Positions 57,101-64,000 of a stretch of 64,000 nt of DNA are shown piece by piece. The DNA is from Panopea generosa (lineage: Eukaryota; Mollusca; Bivalvia; Adapedonta; Hiatellidae): NCBI GenBank assembly GCA_029582155.1, contig CM055901.1, positions 52,333,206-52,397,205 on the forward strand. The letters are read 5' to 3'. The notes beneath the pieces were generated by a model. The model saw only the letters and a program-made list of their open reading frames with translations, had not been told where the DNA came from and did not search any database. How positions within the stretch are numbered: the first letter of the stretch is position 1; the number at the start of each line of letters is the position of its first letter. The translations under genes were made by a program, and so were the position numbers.

Positions 57101-58703
57101 TTTGTTTTATTCACATAAAATCGTGCAAAAAAATAGAAATATGTAGATAATGTTATACATCATACCTTGGCCAAACTGAGCCAAACAAAGAGTTCATGAA
57201 CTGCACCCGGAATATGTAGACTAGCAATGGGAAAACACACAACATCTGTATAAAGAGACCTATCCTCGCCACAAATGCCATCAGGTTTGTGTCCTTCAGG
57301 TTGTTTAGGAAATTCTGAAATTTAATGTTATTTTTGTATGACATCAATCAGTTTCTGTTATACAGCAAGTCTAAAATACTCAAAACAAGAGACCCACATT
57401 GCATTGTTCTACATGATAAATATATAGGTATATATATTGTTGCGAAAAGGCTTTTAAAATTTATCAATTTTAACCCCATCTAGCCGCTTGTGAAATTTTA
57501 TTATTGAACTAAATTTCTGATCTAAAACTGCCCAATAGTTTTGCACAAATGAATGAGAAAATGATTTACAGGGCCCCTATGCAGCTCATATCCTTGATTT
57601 GTACAAACTTCAAACCTCTACTTATAGGGATAATTTCAATAAAAATGATTCAATTTTACTTCAAAGATTGCTTAGGAGAATATAAATAACCACATACCTC
57701 CTATCAACATTATTCCTTTTCTTTACTTTTTAATTAAAAAGAGCTGACCCATTTGATGTAAGAATCAATTAAAAATAAAACACATATTTAAACATTCTTT
57801 ACAGAAAATGAGCAGAAAAGTGCTTGAAACTGCTGGGATGCCAGTGAAGTGAAATATTTACCACATGTAACTATGAGGCACACCTCATATCTGTGAGGAG
57901 CATGATTATCTGGCCAGTACAATATTGTATGTTGTAAACAGTAGAGGTGTAACGATTCATCAATATATAGTGAAGGATCGCGATTCACCTTTCCACCGAT
58001 GTGTGTATCGGGTGTTAAATGTAACTTGAAAATGATCACGATGCAATGCCTTCTTCAGACCTACGATGCATCGATAACATTGTTAGATATTGTGCATTGC
58101 AATTCCATACTTGATGAAACATAAAAAACTAGCCAATAAAAACTAACAAAAAAAAAAAAAAGAGCGGGTTTTTAAAAAGCAAGACAAATGTTCAGATATA
58201 AACTGGCTAAACACATGATTAATATTATGGACAGCATCTCCTTCCTATCGGGTACTATCCCACTATGTTTATTTCATCATTGTCGCAGTTATGCAGTGTA
58301 ATAAGTTATGTTGTTCTCTGTTAATAATGATACTTTAAGGTTGCATACCAGCATAGTTATTATATACACCATATTAAACATTCATGGTGATCGCATAAGA
58401 TACAGTTTAAAAATCAGTATCGTGATGCGCATTGCATCGTGACTTAAAAATTGCAATACACATCACCTTTTGTTTTCACAGGCAATATGTATTATGATAC
58501 ATATCATTCTGAAATAGAAGTATCGCGATACGCATCGCAGATGAAAAAGATGCTAATGCACAGCCCTAGTACAGACAGTACTAAATACTCGTACTCACAT
58601 CTTCTATACAGTTCTTGTCCAGAGTAAACGTTGTATACACGACGACTCCCATGTACACATAGGTGATGAATACAAGGATATAGGAGATAGTCAAGTCACG
58701 AAC
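50976..58703 (-). CDS. SLC38A9: SLC38A9-like amino-acid transporter, last four coding exons
   Basis: Four minus-strand exons join in frame to the natural C-terminus (173 aa): 58599-58703, 57166-57314, 55574-55663 and 50976-51153 (TGA at 50976-50978). The protein is a multi-pass lysosomal amino-acid transporter. SLC38A9 is the arginine-sensing input to Rag-mTORC1. The segment holds at least four hydrophobic helices and matches the human C-terminal layout as I remember it: VRDL.ISYILV..TY..., KDCIE-like KNCIE, NFL.N...., ARI.L..QM..V.PLL.Y..RVQ, GLAF-like CGFTYA, and a final F.NF..QF. Human SLC38A9 has 561 aa, so about two thirds is missing and lies past 64000. No earlier exon was found in 58704-64000. 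Confidence 0.88.
51197..51680 (-). mobile_element. MITE-C copy 2
   Basis: On the minus strand it begins TTGATCAAGGACTTGTATAG, then AAGGATAGGAAACTTG, and ends TTCACAAAATTTCAATCC, then TACAATTCCTTGATTTGATC. It is about 80 per cent identical by eye to 46390-46868 in inverse orientation. It lies 43 bp from the last-exon acceptor. Confidence 0.75.
51700..51815. mobile_element. MITE-A, shortened copy
   Basis: TA-CAGTCAAACCTGTGTAAG at the left and GATGGGTTTCACTG-TA at the right. The interior is reduced (GTCTTAAACAACCTGCCTTAA). Confidence 0.75.
52440..54238 (+). mobile_element. R2 element: five diverged units of about 290-330 bp plus terminal hairpin
   Basis: Recurring phrases are TTCCTATGTAAAACTCAAAG, CAGCCCCTTGATTTGTAC, AGGGATAATTTATATCAAAT and TATGAACAAATTTGACTGAC (near 52655, 52838, 53131, 53459, 53783). 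The right end reads GAAGTTTCAGTTTAATTGGC, GACGGACTACGCGCC and a CTGGCC-TTT-GGCCAG hairpin followed by TAGAGCTAAAAA. This terminus is typical of abundant bivalve repeats. It is noncoding. One further unit lies at about 57450-57680. Confidence 0.75.
54420..54822 (+). repeat. Diverged repeat with R1-type right end
   Basis: CAAGATTGTTCATGTAAAGG / CAAGTTTGTTCAAATAAAGG and CATTTGGGGTTCCAGTAAGG / CATTGGGTCTGGTAAGG show an internal duplication. It ends AAATAAGGTGAGCGACGTGG, then GCCTCTTATTT. Confidence 0.55.
55574..55663 (-). CDS. SLC38A9: SLC38A9 penultimate coding exon
   Basis: 90 nt between TTTCAG and GTAGGT on the minus strand. It encodes LRHVLVLNVVLVCVCIVFAM then FLPHIGTII, matching the human helix HVLILNLIIV..GVIMA-FYPNIGGII. 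Phases fit both neighbours. Confidence 0.9.
55831..57040 (-). repeat. 17-bp minisatellite, about 1.2 kb
   Basis: The plus-strand unit is GACATAACAAGGATTCT (17 bp), alternating irregularly with a longer variant containing ATAACAAGACAAGG. Roughly 65-70 units fill most of the 1,502-bp SLC38A9 intron 55664-57165. Minus-strand frames of up to 159 codons (repeats of SESLLCQNPCYVRILV type) arise because a 17-bp unit cycles through all frames. Confidence 0.95.
57166..57314 (-). CDS. SLC38A9: SLC38A9 exon (third from last)
   Basis: 149 nt on the minus strand between AATTTCAG and GTATGA. It encodes NFLNNLKDTNLMAFVARIGL, FIQMLCVFPLLVYIFRVQ and FMNSLFGSVWP, then two bases of a Ser codon. ARI.L..QM..V.PLL.Y..RVQ is diagnostic of SLC38A9. 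Confidence 0.93.
57450..57680 (+). repeat. R2 fragment
   Basis: AACCCCATCTAGCCGCTTG, ACAGGGCCCCTATGCAG, CCTTGATTTGTACAAACTTC and TAGGGATAATTTCAAT match one unit of the array at 52440-54238. Confidence 0.65.
57942..58568. mobile_element. hAT-like non-autonomous element
   Basis: The ends are TAGAGGTGTAACGATTC and, from the right, TAGGGCTGTGCATTAGC. The interior carries many GATGCATCG, TATCGCGATACGCATCG and ATTGCATCGTGA motifs. CA-GGGTGT-type ends with ATCG-rich interiors are common in hAT MITEs. No exact target duplication was found. Confidence 0.5.
58599..58703 (-). CDS. SLC38A9: SLC38A9 exon (fourth from last)
   Basis: 35 codons in phase 0 on the minus strand between CTGTTTCAG and GTGAGT. 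It encodes VRDLTISYILVFITYVYMGV and VVYTTFTLDKNCIED. It lines up with human VRDL...Y.LV..TY....-KDCIE. Confidence 0.92.
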
Positions 58704-58744
58704 CTGAAACAGATATCATCATGAAATAGGGTTGTAACCTGCAA

Positions 58745-59270
58745 TTTTGAAATTAACTAGAAATATCACTAGAGGTGATGAATACCCCCAGATGGTGCCC
58801 TTATGCAGTTATTGCACCTTTTTGCTGCCAGCTTTGACACAGTGAACCAATTAGAGTAACCTATCACTTTTATGAAGTGTCAATGAATTCCAGCCAATGG
58901 TTACCGAGAAACATTGACCACAAAAAAAAGTGTATGAAAAATTCAAAAGGCCATATCTCATTGGAGGTTATTTGGGTGCAACATGCCGAGGATAAAATCA
59001 TGCACAACTTGGCTTGGTACCAATCACTCTTGTGAAGTTTCATTGAATTCCAGCCAATGGTTGCCAAGAAATAGCAACCACAAAAAATATGTATGTAAAA
59101 TTCAAAGGGCCATAACTCAAAGAAAAATTATTCTTGTGCAACATGCCGACATTATGTAAAACTAGGCTTGATACCAGTTACTCTTGTGAAGTTTCAGACG
59201 AACAGACTGACCAACAGGCTGAAGAGCGTGACTCCAATATAGCCCCCATATACTTCGTATCTGTGAGTAT
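58745..59270 (+). repeat. Interspersed repeat with internal duplication (R4)
   Basis: TTTCATTGAATTCCAGCCAA / TGTCAATGAATTCCAGCCAA, GGGCCATAACTCA / GGCCATATCTCATT and TGCAACATGCCGA recur about 170-180 bp apart. The end AGACGAACAGACTGACCAAC then AATATAGCCCCCATATAC is a typical bivalve repeat terminus. Confidence 0.6.
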
Positions 59271-59385
59271 AATGACTTTTTTTCCTTCCGTTACTTCAGC
59301 AATCAATATCTGATTATTAACGAAAGCCTCGTTTGTGAGGGAGATTTACAGGCATCACTGATTAACAAAGAAGTTCAGCGAGATC

Positions 59386-59560
59386 TTAAACATGCACTCG
59401 GTACGACACTCCCTGAACATGGGCTGACCGCTTTAAATCCCCTCCGAAAAATTGCATGCTTTCACAGTACCTTGCCTGAATAAGGCACTGTGGGAATGTG
59501 TTTGAAAAAAAGACAGACAAAACCCCACCGGGAATTGAACCGGGGACCTCTAGATTACAA
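59386..59560 (-). repeat. tRNA-derived SINE fragment
   Basis: On the minus strand it has a B box within GAGGTCCCCGGTTCAATTCC followed by GGTGGGGTTTTGTCTG and a short body. The 5' part of the tRNA-like head is degraded. Confidence 0.5.
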
Positions 59561-60289
59561 TATAATTTGCTGTTTTTCATTGATACCCTCCCCACAACCC
59601 CACACACACAAAAAAATTGAACACCCCTCTTAATTAATGTTTATTTTAAAACTATGTGACTTGACGTTATGACATTATAATGTCATTGTCAAATAACAAC
59701 AGTTCTCTGTGAAACAATCCATCAGATGTAACTGTTTATCTAATACTCTCTAAATGGGTGAACAAACAGCAACACCAATGTCCACTTCAGTTAGTGGCAG
59801 ATGATTGTCTACTGATTACTGTAGTCATTAGGTGTTCTCAACAGACAATAAACGGTCAAACAAACCTTATATTAATCAATGACAAACAATATGGAAAACA
59901 AATGTACAATTTTATGACATTGTCACGATTCATTCAGATTTACTTTTAAATGATCCTCATTTCAAATGTTATTTCGCAACTTTGCTCCTCCAATTTAATT
60001 GGATAATTATGATGTCAGGCAGCGGGTTACAAACAATATTGGTCTGAAGCAAGCAAGTCAGACAGCAGGACTGGTAAGCAAGGTAACTGTTCATTTAAAA
60101 GGAATCACAGACCAGAAGAAATTCAAAGAATGAATGAATAGGGTTTTATGGCATACCAATACATATAGGTTATTCAACACCAACAGGAAGGAAGATTCCA
60201 TGTTCACTTTACATGTACAAAAACAATAAATTAACATACAGATTAAAAAAATACATCAACGGAAATTAAAATCAGAAAATCAACCACTG

Positions 60290-60540
60290 TGTTACCACAA
60301 GGTGGATTAGGATTTGACCTGTGTCTCAACGTATGAACTCTGGGATTTGTTTATATTAAATCTTTTTTATATCTAATTATTCTGTAACAAGTCAGGAGCA
60401 CCACCATGAAGCCTTTCTTCTCTCTTTTGTCTCTCATCATTGAAGCACTTCATTTGTGCTACTGTACGTGGTTTGGTGAATCCGGGAGATACTGCAGTCT
60501 CTAGCTTCTCTAATACCTGCCATGGCCAGCACTAATACTA
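60290..60540 (-). repeat. Dispersed repeat, copy 1 of a local pair
   Basis: CACTGTGTTACCACAAGGTG, TGAACTCTGGGATTTGTTTA, CACCATGAAGCCTTTCTTCT and ATACCTGCCATGGCCAGCA each have a counterpart at 61270-61640 in the same order. Confidence 0.5.
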
Positions 60541-60681
60541 ATATGAATGAACCGAGGGCAGAGTAATTCATTATACTACCAAACATTCAAAAATATCCAT
60601 CCATTTATTTAAAACAATTACGAATGAAGTTTATGAACATTCTGTTTGAAGGAAATGTGAAATAATAGAAAATTTATGAGT

Positions 60682-60822
60682 ATCTGAACACTTCCTGCAC
60701 TGTTTTCCACTCTGTCAGTTATTGTAAACATAATTTACCCAATAATTCAAAAGCCTTTTATATTAGGTATCCAAAGGCATCTTTATTAGAGGTGTCCACA
60801 GGCGTCTATATGAAGTAAAGGG
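60682..60822. mobile_element. MITE-B half copy
   Basis: ATCTGAACACTTCCTGCACT, CCACTCTGTCAGTTATTGTA and TATGAAGTAAAGGG-TTAA match the right half of 21859-22080. The left half is absent. Confidence 0.7.
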
Positions 60823-61019
60823 TTAATTTCACTACGCACTTCTGACCATTCAATGGTATAAAACTTGCCCATTATAATGATCAGGTTGGGCTGTGTCATG
60901 GGTCTGGCCAAGATACCGTAGTTAGTATATTTATTATTCCACAAAAAATTATCAGGAAAATACATTATTATAGTGCACTATAAGGACTGTTGTAACAAAA
61001 TTTCCAAATAATATCAATA

Positions 61020-61183
61020 CAGTCAAACCAGTCAAGGGAATGAGCAAAAGTGGTATTTTAAGACAGTTTGTTGCTTAATACAGGTTAATCTACTCTGAAC
61101 ATATAGAAATGGAAAATAGAAAATGTGGTTGTTTAAATGAAGTGGCTGCTTAATAGAGGTGACCACTTTCACAGGTTTAACTG
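61020..61183. mobile_element. MITE-A copy
   Basis: TA-CAGTCAAACCAGTCAAGGG at the left (with a short loss of CTGTCTTAAGCAG) and TTTCACAGGTTTAACTG-TA at the right. Confidence 0.8.
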
Positions 61184-61269
61184 TATATCAGAAGAAATAT
61201 TAAGGTAACAATTTTGACATTTTAAAGCCAATAACTAAACATCAATTAGTCAATGAGATCTTCTGGTTA

Positions 61270-61640
61270 TATAATTATAAGTGCTGTTTAGATAAGGTAA
61301 AAATCCAATCCCAAGTGGCTTACAATGAAAACACATGAGGTTAACTGTATGTGTCAAGTGACTTGTCCAGTAAGCCCACAAACTGATTCACTTCACAGCA
61401 CTGTGTTACCACCAAGTTGCATCACACTGACCTTTGTCCCAATGCATGAACCCTGGATATGTTTAAATAAGCTATTAAACTATTTTATTTCAGACTTTTC
61501 CTGCTACAAGTTCGAGGTACCACAATGAAATCTTTCTCCCCTGAAACAGCATTCAAAAACTGAAATAGTTCTTATCTAAGTGGTTTGGTTGGTGAATTCA
61601 TCCCTTGTAGAAAACCTGTCATGGTCAGCAATATTTCTGG
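61270..61640 (-). repeat. Dispersed repeat, copy 2 of a local pair
   Basis: CACTGTGTTACCACCAAGTT, TGAACCCTGGATATGTTTAA, GTACCACAATGAAATCTTTC and AAACCTGTCATGGTCAGCA parallel copy 1 about 1 kb to the left. It may be a dispersed element or a segmental duplication. Confidence 0.5.
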
Positions 61641-61812
61641 TATGAAAGATTTGGGAAGGAGGTTTGGCGGGTGGGGCAGTTTATATGTTTGTTAAAATAC
61701 TATTTATTTGAAAATATGTCTTTATTCAAAATATTTATATAAATTTTAGAGACAATTCATGAGCATATTTCTATTAAAATAAAATAAAATATCATTTAGT
61801 GATGTGTCTCAA

Positions 61813-61927
61813 CACACACACATCAAATGGAACTATTGATGTCATCTGGGGAAACACTGGGAGACATAATACACACACATCAAATGGAACTATTGATGTC
61901 ATCTGGGGAAACACTGGGAGACATAAT
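61813..61927 (+). repeat. Exact 57-bp tandem duplication
   Basis: Two adjacent, apparently identical units starting CACACACATCAAATGG and ending GGGAGACATAATA. Lack of divergence indicates a recent event. Confidence 0.9.
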
Positions 61928-62164
61928 ATGTCCATTAGCAACATAACACTAGTGGATTGAACAAATCACCTGTACGTTATCTAAAATGTATTAAAGGCAG
62001 CATGTAGTTGATCGTCAATCTGACCAGTGAAAATTTAAAACAGAAAAATGTAATTATGTCATAGGCCAGACATTTTTAATATTAATGTATGGGCTTTACA
62101 AATGACCATCTGGATCACTTTTATGGAACAGTCTAAGTGTTGTAATTTTTCTTCTTCTTAAGCT

Positions 62165-62345
62165 GGGCCCCGGTCAGCTCAGTCTGTAGAGCGTCTTGAC
62201 CATCAATTCAGAGGTTGTGAGTTTGAATCCGTAACCAGCCACAGACTCTGTGGTGATTGATATATAACATTGCATATCACTGTCATCTGATGTAATATTG
62301 ATATTTGTGTTTCGTCTTTCAGTATTCAACATAAACCAAACCTTA
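62165..62345 (+). mobile_element. SINE family C copy
   Basis: The head GGCCCCGGTCAGCTCAGTC and B box GTGAGTTTGAATCC, then CACAGACTCTGTGGTGATTG and ACATTGCATATCACTGTCAT. It is the best full head of this family after 38587. Confidence 0.7.
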
Positions 62346-62417
62346 ACTCTAACCTTCTTTATCTCACATATTGTTGGAAAGTAATCAGCTGTGCCCCCCT
62401 GACCCTCAGACGAAAAT

Positions 62418-62600
62418 GACGAAGACCGCTCTGTGTGGTCCAGTGTTTGTGCACCAAACCCATGATCGGACGGTCATGGGTTTGATCCTCCGCCACAACT
62501 ATGTGAAGTGTCCTTGAGCAAGACATTTTTCTGCATATGCTAAGTACTGGTTCTAACCAGGAATACTTCAAGAATGATTTGTCTAAGTTGTAAGAACTTG
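62418..62600 (+). mobile_element. tRNA-derived SINE, family of 18906-19026
   Basis: The head TGTGTGGTCCAGTGTTTGTG and B box GGGTTTGATCC, then GAAGTGTCCTTGAGCAAGAC, CTGCATATGCTAAGTACTGG and TCTAACCAGGAATA. Confidence 0.7.
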
Positions 62601-62969
62601 TTTCACAATTCAAGTAAAATAAATAAGTTTAAACTAACCTGCTCCACGTCCTGAAAATTTCAATGAACGCAGCGGTGCGTGGTAAAAATATGCAAATTTT
62701 CAAGTTCATACTAAGTCCTTACTATGTCCCTGCCAGGTTCTCACTGCTTCAAACACATCCCCACTAATTTCTCATCACATCCAATGCATTCTTGCTACGT
62801 ACTTACTACATTCTTGAAAATAAGTATGTTTATGTCAGTGTGATTTCTTTGATCATGCTGATCTTACTGGAATAGCAAAATCACGCTGTGGGAGTTCTTG
62901 CTTTGCTTAAATGTTTTTATTGTATACTTAAAATACATGTTCATTGTATTGTCACATTGTGTAGTAGCT

Positions 62970-63290
62970 TACCATGAGAGAAAACCCGAACCAGGAACCC
63001 TTCGCTTTCAGAGTGAATGCTCTACTGGCTGAGCTTACCGGACCGCTTACATATATTTCTCTCCAAGAAAGTCACTACACGCTGTGCCATATTCTCTCAC
63101 AAATTTGGAATTCATCCCCGATTTTCCAAAGAGACCAGAGAATCATGTGATTCTCAGAACATGATATATAAGTCACAGTGCCTCGTTGTGTGCCAATGTA
63201 ACAGGACAAGAAAAATATGCAGCCAGTCCAGGACTTGAACCCAGGACCTTTCGCTTATTCCGACTGAGCTAACTGGAATGCTTGCATGCA
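62970..63290 (-). repeat. Pair of tRNA-like SINE heads with intervening body
   Basis: On the minus strand, GCGGTCCGGTAAGCTCAGCC with GGTTCCTGGTTCGGG (about 62977-63050) and GCATTCCAGTTAGCTCAGTC with GGTCCTGGGTTCAAG (about 63215-63285). The acceptor stems do not close properly and D/anticodon parts are short, so neither looks like a functional tRNA gene. Confidence 0.6.
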
Positions 63291-64000
63291 CTTTTCTCCT
63301 AGTAGGTTACGTACACACTATGACAGCATAATTGTTAAACACCACAGGGAAGACTTGTAAAACTATCTGTGTAACACTCATTAAACAAATAATTATTATT
63401 CTTATATTCATTTATAATATTTTATTGTGGCATGTTTTCCAAACATAGCCTATGAATTAAAAGAAATGATGCTGTCGGAGAAGTTATTCAATATTTTAGA
63501 ATAAAAAAAAACAATTTGCCTTACTGTCTTTTGACAGCATTTAATAATTAACTCAAATTCAATACTTCAAATGGAAGACAGAATAACTGATTAGACTGAT
63601 CTGGTACACACCTCACCTGGTGATGACCTCACTTCGATGATCTAATCAGCAATTGATATTGGTTGCTAACTGACATTTTCCTTAGATAAGCTAATAATGT
63701 CTAGTAAATTTACTTTGGACAAATGCCACCTGGCTAGTGTGTGAAGTGATAGACATTCTTGCTCACCAGTGAAACATATTTTTACAAGGTCCTGGCCTTT
63801 TGACACAATACCTCCAGGAGAGATTTTCTGCCTTATATAATCAAGAGATTAACCATTATGGCATACTGGGCAGTGATCACAATCACCTGCATGATACTGG
63901 CTTTACTTGAATTGATTATTTAACTACCATAGTCAATTCACCACGAATGCATTAATCTATTTCTACTATAAACAAATGAAAATGGGTGTACATTTTGGAT

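Larger units (their letters stand above)
57315..58598 (-). other. SLC38A9: SLC38A9 intron before exon 57166-57314
   Basis: Contains an R2 fragment (about 57450-57680) and a hAT-like element (57942-58568). Confidence 0.8.
58704..64000 (-). other. SLC38A9: SLC38A9 intron running off the window
   Basis: No exon found. It contains repeats at 58745-59270, 59386-59560, 60290-60540, 60682-60822, 61020-61183, 61270-61640, 61813-61927, 62165-62345, 62418-62600 and 62970-63290. The other parts are AT-rich. Confidence 0.7.

Noticed and set aside
60380-60480. Possible additional SLC38A9 exon on the minus strand
   Set aside because: The open stretch is part of a repeat that recurs at 61270-61640 and does not resemble the expected transmembrane sequence.
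1-64000. Search for retrovirus-like, LTR, Polinton-like or LINE coding sequence
   Set aside because: No reverse transcriptase, integrase, capsid or polymerase signature was seen in any frame, and no paired long terminal repeats were noticed.

Overview
The window looks like nuclear DNA of a bivalve mollusc, or at least a lophotrochozoan. It is AT-rich, with short coding exons split by long introns with GT..AG borders. It is crowded with tRNA-derived SINEs, short inverted-repeat transposons (MITEs) and minisatellites of the kind common in bivalve genomes. The species cannot be fixed from sequence alone. I saw no bacterial genes, CRISPR arrays, or retrovirus-like or Polinton-like elements.

Layout. 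(1) 418-1352, + strand: the last three coding exons of an unrecognised gene, followed by its 3' flank with a decayed repeat. (2) 4469-4540, - strand: an intact tRNA-Cys(GCA) gene. (3) 4728-43744, + strand: one complete gene, the orthologue of DNAI3/WDR63, the IC140-type intermediate chain of inner dynein arm I1/f. It has a probable noncoding first exon just downstream of an RFX X-box-like site and a YY1-like motif. It has 23 coding exons (961 aa with the 33-nt exon) and a possible extra 30-nt exon. All exon junctions keep frame. (4) 43745 to about 50970: the DNAI3 3' UTR and a repeat-rich intergenic stretch. (5) 50976-58703, - strand: the last four coding exons (173 aa) of an SLC38A9-like lysosomal amino-acid transporter. 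Its 5' part lies beyond the right edge, and 58704-64000 is intron. DNAI3 and SLC38A9 therefore converge tail to tail.

Repeats carry most of the remaining structure. MITE-A has CAGTCAAACCTG termini with TA flanks (about 7 copies). MITE-B has TTAA-CCC termini, is piggyBac-like and has a central hairpin (4 copies). MITE-C is two copies of about 480 bp in opposite orientation flanking the SLC38A9 last exon. MITE-D is two intronic copies. There is one pogo-like 601-bp element, two hAT-like elements and several tRNA-headed SINE families. Minisatellites have periods of 17, 43 (two unrelated arrays), 47 and 54 bp, and an intronic array carries repeated TCAAGGTCA nuclear-receptor half-sites. Nested insertions (a SINE with an 8-bp target duplication, and a MITE-A, each inside an older repeat) give relative ages.

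No clearly new biological system was found. The observations most worth checking are the ciliary promoter, the clade-specific microexon(s) in the DNAI3 WD region, and the inverted repeat pair around the SLC38A9 terminal exon.
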